Assembly: GCA_903921605.1 (NCBI GenBank)
Contig: CAIXQV010000234.1
Location: 1 to 52,060 of the forward strand
DNA: 52,060 bases
Origin: an uncultured Planctomycetaceae bacterium
Lineage (GTDB): Bacteria > Planctomycetota > Planctomycetia > Planctomycetales > Planctomycetaceae
Direction: 5' to 3'
Positions 42,601 through 52,000 of this stretch are shown one piece after another (position 1 is the first letter of the stretch; the number at the start of each line of letters is the position of its first letter). The notes under the pieces were generated by a model. The model did not search any database, was not told where the DNA came from, and was given only the letters and a program-made list of their open reading frames with translations. Position numbers and translations under genes: made by a program.

Positions 42601-42855
42601 CACCACCGCACCGGATTCACCTCCCTGGAAGATTCTTACCGCCGAATGCAGTTGCAGGCCTGCTTCCTTCTTAGAAACTCCGTGGCACTTAATACAGTGA
42701 CGTTTCAGCAGCGGCATGACTTCAGATTGAAACGATTCGTCGCGTGAACGATCTTGCTTTGTGAACTGCTCGGATGGCTTCTCATCCTGAGATTGCTCAT
42801 CCGCCAATGCCTCGCCACCGCACAGCATCAGAAACAACAGGCCGAGAATGCTCAT
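39670..42855 (-). CDS. DUF1549/DUF1553 protein with planctomycete cytochrome c domain
   Basis: A 1061-residue exported protein of the PSCyt1-PSCyt2-PSD1 type typical of planctomycetes. A signal peptide (SILGLLFLMLCGGEALA) is followed by a cytochrome c-like domain with C54-x-x-C57-H58 (CIKCHG). DUF1549 follows at about 150-400, containing RVSFILTGLPPTPAEIENF, RWGRHWLDAAGYADSNG and a second heme motif CAKCHDHKFEPL. Next comes a beta-rich insert at ~480-690 (FSDDFSSGDRLNENWSS). The C-terminal DUF1553 contains RVQVNRVWQQYFGTGLVSTP and PIRRLDAEAVRDSQLAISG. Function is unknown; a periplasmic redox or polysaccharide role has been proposed for the family. The ATG at 42855 begins the signal; the frame extends to 43002. 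Usually paired with DUF1501, not here. Confidence 0.92.
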   Translation of the reverse strand: MSILGLLFLMLCGGEALADEQSQDEKPSEQFTKQDRSRDESFQSEVMPLLKRHCIKCHGVSKKEAGLQLHSAVRIFQGGESGAVVIPGHAETSSLLTRVQKNEMPPENPLSDSEKQILERWIADGAPGLPVNEAEAESMKRDEHWAFTRLQPAEPPHVGQSEICRTPIDQFIQFELEKVGLRISPAADRRTLIRRVSFILTGLPPTPAEIENFLADESAEAWSNMVERYLGSEQYGVRWGRHWLDAAGYADSNGYFNADSDRPLAWKYRDYVVRSINADKPFDQFIREQIAGDELSGFDPEKHRKAATPEMIDQLIATHYLRNGQDGTGESDGNPDEVRIDRYTALESSQQIIASSLLGLTFQCAKCHDHKFEPLTQKDFYQFQSVLFPTYNHEKWVKPNDRFVYANPPGVYDAWEKQITDAKERLAVLQNDLRDWSTKNRLPELVRFSDDFSSGDRLNENWSSTITGDDGPAGVSTVNLLTAAPANLNDQPLPAALSSNGLLQIVEGGATGDKWLATKQKFDWTPDVEGQWIQVTFSLVDTKVRDDEKPAERIAYGIALHDFNNNSTVAGGNILIDGNPAGGASVHVDYPGPSSTHAGNIGSAGYVAGKSYGVRITHGANRKFQLQHLIDGLPEGKTVELAEVDLPDGCFAFGLCCNRSFQVDNVLVEASFAIDSPSPSAPAVAEFLAELKKRQDEIKTVADEIPKLQAQEPGRIAWQTDTEPSPPDVFLLDRGEYSHPKDKVSPAPVSALNDENNPFEINAPLNGFPSSGRRLAWANWVTKPGSRAASLMARVQVNRVWQQYFGTGLVSTPENLGMSGAEPTHPALLDWLAQEYIRSGWSLKSLHRLILQSAVFQQTSFANNDGTSADPYNKLLWRFPIRRLDAEAVRDSQLAISGDLDMSLAGPYVATTRNGAAEVLVPENNPGAFRRSIYLQQRRSQGLSLLNVFDAPMMVVNCTRRPVTTMPLQSLTLLNSEFAVRRGHSFAKRILSEAEKSDEDHIRQAFVLATGSPCEDDIAQESLAFIKQQQELYAESSDSQHKAWSDFCQLLLASNGCLYLE

Positions 42856-43897
42856 GGCAACTCCGGAAGGCGGGAAGGACGAAATCGGATACGGCAGGGC
42901 CGCCAAGGATACCAGGGAAAACGCCATTCGCAAATTGAAAGAGGACAGGAGAGATTTTCGGAGCATCCCACTGGACCATGACCGCAGAGAACTGAACGCC
43001 AATCAGCAGAGAGTCTCTTGTCGCATTTCGAAAGTGATGAGCGCATAGGGCCACCCACCTGCAATTGATAACCCTGGCGGCCCGTTGATGTTACGTTGCG
43101 CCTTGTTCGGAAAGTTGCCCGGGCCGACGATCGAGACGTGCGGCGAGTTGCGCGGAAGTCCTGCCGGGATTGGGGAGGCCCGGCCTCGTTGCGAAAACGC
43201 TTCCAAAAATTCCTGACGAACTCCACCCGCGTTTCTGGATTACAATCCAGACGCCCCAGAATACGAGCACACTCAGCCGGAATCGCTTCCACCTTTATCT
43301 TTGCGAATGTGCCGGCTCGTCCAGTCAGGCAGCCTCAGATAGTAATCCAGAATCATTGAGAGGCAACCTTTGTTGCCGGCGCGGCGAGTCGTCTATTTCT
43401 CCCGAACCTTTTTCCGTGTTGGAACCAGTGCAAGGGGAGCCCGCCCGCTTGCTCCCTGTGCTCGATGCGAACATCCTGGGCATCTGTAGTCGAAACGTTC
43501 ACAGCGGATGCTCGATCCTCAATCCGCTCTTTTAAGCTTGTGGTGGGTCAATCCAGGTGGTTGGCAAGGTTTTTTTACAATGCGGGGGTTGAGATTTAAC
43601 CTTCGTAAGGGTAGACGGCGCATGCTTCGGCGGATGGCCCCATGGGTCGTAGCCCCATGAATCGCGAAGCAGCGATGGCTCTTCGTCAACGAAGTAAACT
43701 GCGCAAAGCGTGAGGTTCGTGTCTCGGCTTCGCGACAGCCCGTGAATATCGATGATTCGCAAGTGCCAGCGAGGATCCGGTTGCTGGAGGCTTTTAAAAA
43801 CCGTATTCTTTGTTGCCTGTTGCGTTCATTATCTTTGGCTCATGCGAATGCATCCGTGTCAATGCGCCACGCCAATTCATTACTTTCGTGAAAGAAA
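42856..43897. other. Gene-free region of about 1 kb with several hairpins
   Basis: No credible gene is seen on either strand; the short frames here have no protein-like character. Structured bits include GGCAAC (43362-43367) / GTTGCC (43372-43377). A nested hairpin is formed by GCTTCG (43624) / CGAAGC (43665) and CATGGG (43641) / CCCATG (43654). A TTTTTTACAATGCG run near 43567 could be part of a promoter. The leader of the minus-strand cytochrome gene must lie at the low-coordinate end. Confidence 0.4.
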
Positions 43898-45361
43898 TTG
43901 ATCGTGTTCAATCACTCAATTCGATTGCTTACAGCCGGACTCGCAATTGCAGCGGCAACGGCGGACGCCTCTGATTTTCCAGCACTTGTGGGCAAAGTAC
44001 CACAGGGGTCAAATTCATTGGTGCTGATTGATGTTGATGCCGTTCTGGCATCACCCATCGCGAAGTCGAATGGCTGGGCTCGTCGATTTAACGACGGCAA
44101 CGCAGATCGTCCGCTGTACCTTCCTCCTGAAGCTGATAAGGTCGCAATTGCTGCCCAGCTGGATCTGGTCCGAGGATGTGCCAAGAACTGGGAAGTCGCC
44201 GTAATGGGCATGAAAGAGCCTTTCTCCATGAGCTTGATCGCTCGGGCCGAAGGTGGATATGCCGATGAAATTCAGGGAGTGAAGGCAGCGTGGGTTCCAA
44301 GCGACGCGTACTTCATTGAACTTGACCCACAAACACTTGGACTGATGGCTCCGGCCAATCGACAGTCAATCGCACGCTGGGCTGAAAATGGCAAAACCAC
44401 ACGGCCTGAAATGCTCTCCGATTACCTTGCAGCATTGACGACTTCCGCCGGCAACGGTGCGCAAGTGGTGATGGCCATTGATGCGGCTGACGCCATCCAA
44501 CCTCATCGAGTTCGTGCCAGACTGGAAGCGTCAAAGATCGCCGATAGTCAGAGCCTGGATTCAACTGTTGAGCTGATCAGTAGTCTCAAGGGGCTGGTGT
44601 TTAACCTCACGTTTAACACGAAGGTTCAGGCTGTTGCAAGAATTGACTTCAACGTGCCAGTTTTGCTGAAGGAAGACGTCGCCAAAGGCCTTGTACTGGG
44701 CGCGATGGAAAACCTACAGTTTTCCCTGCCTGGGACTGAAAAATGGAGCTGCTCAGTCAAGGGGAACTCGATCATTATGGCCGGCGAACTGGACAATGAT
44801 GCTCTGCGTCGTGTCTTTACGCTGATGGAACTACCGACAACAAAATTCAGCAGTTTGAAGGACGAAAAGATTGAGGACAGTTCTCAGGCGACCACAGCGA
44901 AGTGTTCGCAAGCTTATTTTCACGCCGTTGATTCGATGGTCATTGATCTGAAAAAGCGAACCAAGGTCAATTCCGGAGGCGATGCGGGCTGGATTGATCG
45001 ATACGCTGCGAAGATTGACCGACTTCCAGTCCTGCATGTGGACGAAGAGTTGCTGACGTATGGTGAGAAACTCACAGAAACTCTGCGAATCATTTCTGGC
45101 TCCCGCAAAATGAGCAATATGCAGGGGGCTTCCGCAGAACGCGTCGCTGTCGGTGAGGCAGGAATATCATATGACGACGGTTATGGTTACCGAGCCTACA
45201 ACTATACCAGCCCCCGGGTCGCTGAGACAAATGCGGGAAACATCAGAGCGGACGCTATTTCCAGCGGGACAAGCGTCAAGCTTCAGGGCTGGACTCTGAT
45301 CGACAATGCTACGGTGGAAATTCGAAAAGCGATGACCCAGAAGTACAATATGGAATTCTGA
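43898..45361 (+). CDS. Secreted protein of unknown function
   Basis: A 487-residue protein I do not recognise. It has a signal peptide (SIRLLTAGLAIAAATADASD, cleavage near residue 24). A globular body follows, with regular alpha/beta character (QGSNSLVLIDVDAVLASPI, KGLVFNLTFNTKVQAVARID, GNSIIMAGELDNDALRRVF). A Gly/Tyr-rich piece lies near the C-terminus (YDDGYGYRAYNY). The start codon is not ATG: TTG at 43898 or GTG at 43904 are the candidates that keep the signal peptide. The next gene, glcF, is 580 bp away, so it is probably transcribed alone. Confidence 0.72.
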   Translation: MIVFNHSIRLLTAGLAIAAATADASDFPALVGKVPQGSNSLVLIDVDAVLASPIAKSNGWARRFNDGNADRPLYLPPEADKVAIAAQLDLVRGCAKNWEVAVMGMKEPFSMSLIARAEGGYADEIQGVKAAWVPSDAYFIELDPQTLGLMAPANRQSIARWAENGKTTRPEMLSDYLAALTTSAGNGAQVVMAIDAADAIQPHRVRARLEASKIADSQSLDSTVELISSLKGLVFNLTFNTKVQAVARIDFNVPVLLKEDVAKGLVLGAMENLQFSLPGTEKWSCSVKGNSIIMAGELDNDALRRVFTLMELPTTKFSSLKDEKIEDSSQATTAKCSQAYFHAVDSMVIDLKKRTKVNSGGDAGWIDRYAAKIDRLPVLHVDEELLTYGEKLTETLRIISGSRKMSNMQGASAERVAVGEAGISYDDGYGYRAYNYTSPRVAETNAGNIRADAISSGTSVKLQGWTLIDNATVEIRKAMTQKYNMEF

Positions 45362-45940
45362 AGTACTGGCGTGAAGTAAAACCTGCGGCGATCTGCTGTA
45401 AGGGTTTCGAATGCGAGGGCCATCTACCTGTTTTTGACTACGATTGATGGTGTCGGGATCTCCATGTCATGTTCTCCATTTGCTGTATCGTAGTACGTCG
45501 AGCCAGCACGCTCCGGCGGTTGTTGCAAAGCAATGCTACGATTGGCAACTCGAGCCAGGTTATGGATGGCCCTGAACTCCTCCCTCAGGACTGTTGAGAA
45601 ACGGTGTGTGCTTCAATTGTGCCACTCAATCTGACATACTCAGGAGGCTGTCTATTGATTCATCCAGCCGAAAGGCATAGCAGGCTGTTGATTTATTACT
45701 AACTCGAAGTGCACGCGAGGCAAATCCATGGAATTCCTTGCTGGCCCGTCGGCTTGGTATCTGAAGCTTCGTGAAAAAGCGTCTAGATCAACAAACTGCT
45801 AGCCCCCGTTGGTTGCCACAGAAGTGTGGGGATTTTTAATCGGGGCCAGCACCCATCGGTTAATAGATCGTCTGAGTCAAGAAATCAGCCAAGGCTGGAG
45901 CGGGTTTTCCTTTTGGAAGAACAGAGTACAAAGGTTCGCT
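45362..45940. other. Intergenic region with a possible gene remnant and repeat
   Basis: This is a 579-bp gap before glcF. On the minus strand, 45424-45612 is an open frame that looks coding but has no start codon (described separately). Positions about 45645-45725 look like a dispersed repeat, containing CTCGAAGTGCACGCGAG, an imperfect palindrome. The open frame of glcF extends back to 45809, but without family similarity. Confidence 0.4.
45424..45612 (-). pseudogene. Possible gene remnant without start codon
   Basis: A 62-codon open frame between stops reads, in part, EEFRAIHNLARVANRSIALQ then PPERAGSTYYDTANGEHDME. The residue mix and codon choice are protein-like, but there is no ATG or GTG; only an internal TTG gives ~33 residues. 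It could be the 3' end of a decayed gene or chance. I recognise no family. Confidence 0.3.
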
Positions 45941-47341
45941 GTGTCAGATACCAAGGTTACGACCAAGTCAGAGTCACTGCCGGTGATTGGGCAGTCTATC
46001 CCTTATGATCGATTTCTGGACTGCGTGCACTGCGGCCTTTGTACGGCGTCGTGTCCAACGTATGTCGAAACGAGCGATGAAAATGACAGCCCGCGAGGAC
46101 GCATTTATCTGATGCGATCCGTGATCGATGGACGGCTCGATCTGACCGACAAAGTGCGGCATCATCTGGATCTGTGTCTGGACTGTCGCAGTTGCGAAAC
46201 GGCTTGTCCGAGCGGTGTTCAATATGGTCGACTGATCGAACCTTTTCGAGTTGAGATGCATCAAATGTCGGCCTCCGGAACTTCCGGTGCCGCGAACGCT
46301 GGTCAGCCGCAGGTGGCTCATAAGCCCGATTGGTTTCATCGCTGGATTATGTACGGTCTGTTCCCCGATCGTAACCGCATGAAACTCGCACTGACTCCAG
46401 CGCGTTGGATGCAGCGATTGGGGCTGGATCGATTCATGGACAAGGTAGGGTTGAATAAACTCCTGCCGGAGCGGTTGCAGAGAATGCAGTCGCAATTGCC
46501 AACGCTGAAGGCTCCTCTGCCCGAGCTGCCGGAATTCCTGCAGGCTCAGGGGCCTCGCCGTGCCCGAGTCGCTTTGTTCATTGGCTGCGTGGCGGACGCG
46601 ATGTTTCGCCATGTGCACTGGGCCACAGCAAGAGTTCTTCAAGCCAATGGTTGTGACGTTGTGATTCCGCGAAGTCAGGGCTGCTGCGGAGCAATTCATT
46701 ATCACAGCGGTGCTTCGGACCCGGCTCTGGGGCTGATGAAACAGAACATGGCCGCATTTGAAGATAAGACGCTGGATGCCATCATTGTCAACGTGGCTGG
46801 CTGCGGGGCGATGTTGAAGGACTACAGTCATATTGCTGAGGAACTCAATCATCCGAAGGGAACTCAGGCCGAGTTGACTCATGATCAGAATTCGCCGGAA
46901 GCGAAATTCAGTCATCGCATTAAAGACATCAGTGAATTCCTGATGACGCTCGGTCCGATCAAACCTGAAGGACGTGTCGAGGCGGTAGTGGCCTATCAGG
47001 ATGCGTGCCATCTTCAGCATGCGCAAAAGATTCGCCAGCAGCCTCGGGATCTGTTGAAACTCATCCCGGGCATTACAGTTCGAGCGATCGCGGAGCCGGA
47101 GCTTTGCTGTGGAGCGGCCGGCAGCTACAACCTGACTCAGCCGGAAATGGCTGATCGGCTTGGGCAGCGAAAAGTGCAGTGCCTTCTGGATGTGCAACCG
47201 GATTTGGTCGTTTCCGGAAACGCGGGCTGCTCACTGCAGTTGCAGGCACAGCTTAAGAAAAGCGGGAAGTCAGTGCCGGTCGTCCATCCGATGGAATTAC
47301 TGGATCTGAGCTATCGATCTGGCAAACTAAGCGAACTTTAA
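45941..47341 (+). CDS. glcF: Glycolate oxidase iron-sulfur subunit
   Basis: A 466-residue electron-transfer subunit of glycolate dehydrogenase. Two ferredoxin-type 4Fe-4S motifs are present near the N-terminus: CVHCGLCTASCPT (~residues 28-40) and CLDCRSCETACPS (~78-90). They are followed by two CCG domains with GCVAD...GCCGAIHYHSG (~248-255) and DACHL...CCGAAGSYN (~390-397), which bind further cofactors. GlcF normally works with the flavin subunits GlcD/GlcE; these are not in this window. The start is GTG at 45941 (residues then SDTKVTTKSE), since the preceding 44 open codons look non-coding and no ATG is available closer. Lactate utilisation LldF/LutA-type proteins share the architecture, but the pattern fits GlcF best. 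Confidence 0.9.
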   Translation: MSDTKVTTKSESLPVIGQSIPYDRFLDCVHCGLCTASCPTYVETSDENDSPRGRIYLMRSVIDGRLDLTDKVRHHLDLCLDCRSCETACPSGVQYGRLIEPFRVEMHQMSASGTSGAANAGQPQVAHKPDWFHRWIMYGLFPDRNRMKLALTPARWMQRLGLDRFMDKVGLNKLLPERLQRMQSQLPTLKAPLPELPEFLQAQGPRRARVALFIGCVADAMFRHVHWATARVLQANGCDVVIPRSQGCCGAIHYHSGASDPALGLMKQNMAAFEDKTLDAIIVNVAGCGAMLKDYSHIAEELNHPKGTQAELTHDQNSPEAKFSHRIKDISEFLMTLGPIKPEGRVEAVVAYQDACHLQHAQKIRQQPRDLLKLIPGITVRAIAEPELCCGAAGSYNLTQPEMADRLGQRKVQCLLDVQPDLVVSGNAGCSLQLQAQLKKSGKSVPVVHPMELLDLSYRSGKLSEL

Positions 47342-47534
47342 TGCGTCGTTTTCTGAGTGGACTCGCCGAAAAGCCCCACGACTTCGTTCGATGAGCCCGA
47401 ATATTTTCGGAAAACTCTTCTTCGGCGACAGGTTTCACAGAATCTGGAATTGGGAAGTGGGGTTCACACCACACGGCTCGGGGATGTTTCCTCGCTTTTG
47501 GGCCACAGCCTTTTTTGATTTGGAGCACCCTCTC

Positions 47535-48374
47535 ATGATGACGACTCGGTTTCTGCGTCAGGTCACGGTTTTCGGCCTGATTGCAATGTTGACGATGACT
47601 TCGCTTCAAGCCCAGGAAGGTGGCGGACGCCAGCGCGGTGGACGAGGAGGCTTTGGTGGCGGTCCCGGCGGACCGTTCGGTGGACCTCGTCTTGATCGTG
47701 CTGCTCTGTTGCGAATCGAAAAGGTTCGACTGGAATTAAAGATCGAGGAAGCTCAGGCGGCCACGATTGATGCGGCTCTGGACGCCTATAACGAACAGCG
47801 TGATGCGAGTCCTCGCCCTGATCGCGAAGCGTTCGAGAAGATGACCGAAGAAGAGCGAAACGCCTACATGGAGAAGTCTCGCAAGGAACGCGAAGAACTG
47901 AGCAAAAAGACTGACGAGATCCTCGTGGCACTGCTGGAAGAGCCACAGGTCAAGCGTCTGGACGAAGTGGCCATTCAGGCTCGCATGGCAATGTCAGGAT
48001 CGGCAACCTTGAAGGCCGATGACATCAAAGGCAAGCTGATGATTACGGATGAGCAGATCGCCAAACTTGACGAAGCTCAGAAGGTTCTTGACGAAGAGCG
48101 TCAGAAGGCATTTCAGGAGGCGTTTGCCGGGGGCGGTGGTGGTCAGGGTGGAGATCGTGAAGCCATGCGAGCCAAAATGACAGAAATGATGGCCGCAATG
48201 CAGAAGAAGTCGACAGAGGCAGCTATGGCTGTTTTGACAGACGACCAGAAGAAAGCTCTGGACGGAATGAAGGGCGCTCCATTTGAGTTGACAATGCGAG
48301 ACTTCATGGGCGGTCGCGGATTCGGCGGCCCTCCAGGTGGTGGCGGTCGCGGCGGCCGTCCTCCAGCAGAATAG
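47535..48374 (+). CDS. Glycine-rich secreted protein, helical
   Basis: A 279-residue exported protein of unknown function. After the signal peptide (FLRQVTVFGLIAMLTMTSLQ, cleavage near AQA/QE at residue ~24) comes a Gly/Arg-rich stretch (GGRQRGGRGGFGGGPGGPFG). A long helical, charged body (about 45-240) has repeats of Glu/Lys/Ala, e.g. EKVRLELKIEEAQAATID and AAMAVLTDDQKKALDGMKG. A second Gly/Arg/Pro-rich tail (RGFGGPPGGGGRGGRPP) ends it. The body loosely resembles Spy/CpxP-type periplasmic chaperone helices (L-T-D-x-Q motifs), but I cannot assign a family. GGAG nine bases upstream supports the ATG at 47535. A strong terminator follows. Confidence 0.75.
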   Translation: MMTTRFLRQVTVFGLIAMLTMTSLQAQEGGGRQRGGRGGFGGGPGGPFGGPRLDRAALLRIEKVRLELKIEEAQAATIDAALDAYNEQRDASPRPDREAFEKMTEEERNAYMEKSRKEREELSKKTDEILVALLEEPQVKRLDEVAIQARMAMSGSATLKADDIKGKLMITDEQIAKLDEAQKVLDEERQKAFQEAFAGGGGGQGGDREAMRAKMTEMMAAMQKKSTEAAMAVLTDDQKKALDGMKGAPFELTMRDFMGGRGFGGPPGGGGRGGRPPAE

Positions 48375-48406
48375 CTCGCAACCAGAACAGACAAATCTAA
48401 GTAGCG

Positions 48407-48441
48407 AAGGGGCAGCGGGTAAGAATCCGTTGCCCCTTTTT
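48407..48441 (+). terminator. Intrinsic terminator after the glycine-rich protein gene
   Basis: AAGGGGCAGCGG (48407-48418) pairs with CCGTTGCCCCTT (48427-48438) through 12 pairs including one G-T, with an eight-base loop and a run of five Ts ending at 48441. It is 33 bases after the stop codon. Confidence 0.9.
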
Positions 48442-49012
48442 CATTGAAGCTCGTCGTCGGATATTCCGGTCTGCAGATTTTCAAAACTGGCACAGCGACC
48501 TAATGACGGCCCACCGTTGCCGATTGTTCCGAAAGCTCGAGCGCGAAGATGCGCGCTCTGTGCGAACTGGCACAATGAGCCCCTCTCAGCCAGCACGGCA
48601 TTTTCAATGCCCTTCCCGCTTTGAAGAACCAAGGGTGTTCTCGGCCAGGCCGGCACTGATAGATGTGCTTGACAGGGTCGTCGCTGACAGTCACCCTCAT
48701 ACACATTCGAACATCGGCTTTTGAGCTTGTGTGTAATTTCACCACAGAGGTCACGGAGAACACAGAGGGAATCGCTGAGGGGAAGTAAAATGATTTGAAC
48801 GCAGAGGACGCGGAGGTGCGCAGAGAAAATATATTCCTGTATTCCCCCTGCGTTCCTCTCCGAACCCTGCGTTCAGAAACTGTGCTTCCTCTGTGTAACT
48901 CTGTGACCTCTGTGTTGAAAACCTCGCTTGTTCTGCCTTCGGCCGGAAACTGAAACTCTGTTAGTGCAATGTCCTGATCAAACAGGCCTGAGTTCATAAA
49001 AAGGGATCTTGT
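48442..49012. other. Intergenic region containing a long nested palindrome
   Basis: This 571-bp gap holds the long nested palindromic repeat at 48738-48917. The first ~300 bases show no gene or clear signal; AACTGGCACA occurs twice (about 48485 and 48565) as a direct repeat. The last ~95 bases should contain the promoter of the downstream cytochrome gene, with AAGGGAT before the ATG. Confidence 0.4.
48738..48917. repeat. Long nested palindromic repeat (CACAGAG family), copy 2
   Basis: About 180 bp with the same two-layer design as 2181-2365. The outer arms are TTCACCACAGAG...CACAGAGG and TAACTCTGTGACCTCTGTGT. The inner arms are TTTGAACGCAGAG and TGCGTTCAGAAA. The two copies are similar but not identical in the inner spacer. 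It separates the glycine-rich gene from the last gene. Confidence 0.85.
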
Positions 49013-52000
49013 ATGTCTGCGATTCGCTGCTTCACCATTCCTCTGTTGTGCTTTTCGTTGCTGGTTTCCTCTGTCTTCGGTCAGGATGCCATTGAGTTCA
49101 ATCGAGATATCCGTCCGATTTTGAACGATGCCTGCTTTGCCTGCCACGGCCCGGACAGTGCCTCACGAAAAGGCGAACTGCGGTTAGATCAGCGCGACGC
49201 GGCTGTTGAAAAAGCAGCGATCGTGGAGGGGAAACCGGAAGAGAGCGAAATGATTCGCCGAATCCTGTCAGACGATCCGGAAGAGATCATGCCTCCACCG
49301 GAACTCAAGAAGACGCTCAGCCCGGAACAGAAAAAGCTGCTGGCAGACTGGATCAAATCCGGTGCAAAGTACCAGCAACACTGGTCGTATATTGCCCCTG
49401 GTCGGCCAGCAGTGCCGACCGTTCCGGATGCCGTTAAAGCCAGCCACGGCAGTTGGCCAAGGAATCCGATCGACAATTTTGTGCTGAGCAAACTGGTGGC
49501 CAATGGATTGACGCCCGCAGAAGAAGCCGATCGTCACACACTGGCTCGCCGTGCCAGTTTCGATATCACGGGACTGCCGCCGAAATGGGAACAAGTCGAA
49601 GCGTTCGTTAATGATAAGTCAGCGGATGCTTACGAGAAGTATGTTGACATGCTGCTGACATCGCCGCAGTGGGGCGAACATCGAGGGCGCTATTGGTTGG
49701 ACTATGCTCGCTACGCGGACACTCACGGAATTCACTTCGATAACTATCGTGAAATGTGGGCGTACCGTGACTGGGTGATCAAAGCGTTCAACCAAAACAT
49801 GCCCTACGATCAGTTTACGATCGAAAATCTTGCCGGCGACTTGCTGCCCAACGCAACGCTCGATCAAAAGATTGCATCGGGTTTTAATCGCTGCAATATG
49901 ACGACGAACGAAGGTGGCATCATCGATGAAGAATACGCAGTGCTCTACACCCGCGATAGAACAGAAACCGTTTCAGCCGTCTGGATGGGACTGACCGCTG
50001 GCTGCGCAACTTGCCACAGCCACAAGTTTGATGAGTTGAGTCAGAAAGAGTTCTATGAGATGTCTGCGTTCTTCAACAACACGACGCAGGCAGTTCGAGA
50101 CGGAAACATCAAGGACACACCGCCGATCATCCCGGTGCCGCTCGAAGCTGACCGTGGTCGCTTCACCGAGTTGCCTCCGCTAGTCGCCTCCGCTCGTGCC
50201 GCTGTCGAAGAACGTCGCGCGGGGGCACGGCCGGAGTTCAATGCATGGATCACAACGGCCAAACCGGAAACTCTGGGAGAACCAGTCTCTTCAGAAGGGC
50301 TGCATTTCCTCGCAGGCCTCAATGAAGGCGACGGAAAACTATTGCACTACAGTCTTGACGGCAATGCGGCTGAAGTGGCTTTGAATGATTCTGCCAAATG
50401 GCAGGATGGACCCAACGGGAAAGCTCTGCAAGTTCAGGGTGCCGCCTGCGATGTGGCAACAGTTGGTGACTTCGAAGCCGATCAGCCGTTCTCCTGCGCA
50501 GCATGGGTCAACGTGCCAGCCAATGATGGCGGCGGAGCGATGGCGGCTCGCATGGAAGCCGGACCTGGCTATCGAGGCTGGGACTTCTGGATGCAGCAGC
50601 GACGCATCGGTATGCATATCGTCAACGCGTGGCCTGACAAAGCTTTGAAGGTTGTCAGCAAAGCCCAGGTTCCCGCCAATGAGTGGGTGCACGTCGCTGT
50701 GACCTACGACGGCAGTCGAAAAGCTTCTGGCCTGCAGGTCTATATCAACGGCGCGGTGCAGGAGAAAAACATCGAGAACGACAAGCTGGATGGCTCCACG
50801 ATTCGCACTGAAACGCCATGGCGTATCGGCCAGCGCGCCGGCAGCGAAGCCTTTACAGGTGCTCTACAGGATCTGCGAATTCAGAAGCGTGTTTTGACGG
50901 CTGCTGAGATTGATTCGATGGCAAAACTCAGCCGCTTTCAAGCGACTCTGGTAAAGGCCGTTGATCAGCGATCTGAGCAGGAAGTCAATGATCTGTACGC
51001 CTTCTGGCTCAAGAAGTTTGACGCTCCCTTCGGAGAGAAGTCGGCTGCTCTGGCCGCTTTGGAGAAAGAAGAAGCCGACATCCGAGCCCGCGGAACGATC
51101 GCTCATATCATGAATGAACGAACCGAACCGGCCACGGCTTATGTCCTGTTCCGCGGCGAATACGATCAGCGACGTGATCAGGTCTTTCCCGCGACTCCGG
51201 CCGCGTTTCCCGCATTTCCAGAAGCCGCGCCGAAGAATCGACTGGGATTTGCTCAATGGTTGCTGCAGCCCGAGCATCCGCTGACGACTCGAGTCACCGT
51301 GAATCGGCTCTGGCAGGAAGTTTTCGGTATGGGGCTTGTTCGTACCACGGGAGACCTCGGTGTTTCAGGAGAGCTGCCTGTGAATCAGGAACTGCTGGAC
51401 TGGCTGGCTGTCGAGTTTCGCGAGGGTGGCTGGGATGTGAAGAAGTTTGTGAAGCTGATGGTCACGTCGGCCGCCTATCGGCAAAGTGCAACGGTGACGC
51501 AGTTGAAGCTGGAAACGGATCCTGCAAATCGGTTGATGTCTCGTGGGCCACGTTTCCGAATGGATGCGGAAGTCGTACGAGACAACGCCTTGGCCGTGAG
51601 TGGACTGCTCGCTGCAAAGATTGGCGGCCCAAGTGTGCGACCTTATCAGCCGGATGGCGTGTGGGAATCCATTGCGATGATTGGCAGTACAACTCAACGA
51701 TACACACGTGATTCGGGCGACAATCTTTATCGACGCAGTCTGTACACATTTATTAAACGCATGGCACCGCCAGCGTCGCTGGACATCTTCAATTCGCCAA
51801 ATCGTGAATCATGCTCTGTTCGTCGTGAAAGAACGAATACGCCGATGCAGGCTCTGGTCACGATGAATGATGAGCAGCACGTTGAGGCGGCTCGAAGATT
51901 CGCGGAACACATCCTGAAAAATGGCGGATCTGCCGACGATCAGCGTCTACAGTTTGCTGCTCACCAATTGCTGTCTCGTGATTTACGAGCTGATGAACTG

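Noticed and set aside
43170..43535. A 121-codon plus-strand frame in the 1-kb gap
   Set aside because: Composition is Ser/Pro/Arg-rich without hydrophobic core or known motif; no ribosome site.
45974..47197. A 407-codon minus-strand open frame opposite glcF
   Set aside because: The plus-strand frame has clear GlcF motifs throughout; the antisense frame has no recognisable domain and mirrors its codon pattern.
48500..49147. A 215-codon minus-strand open frame across the repeat at 48738
   Set aside because: It spans the nested palindrome and the start of the cytochrome gene on the other strand, and its translation has no protein-like pattern.
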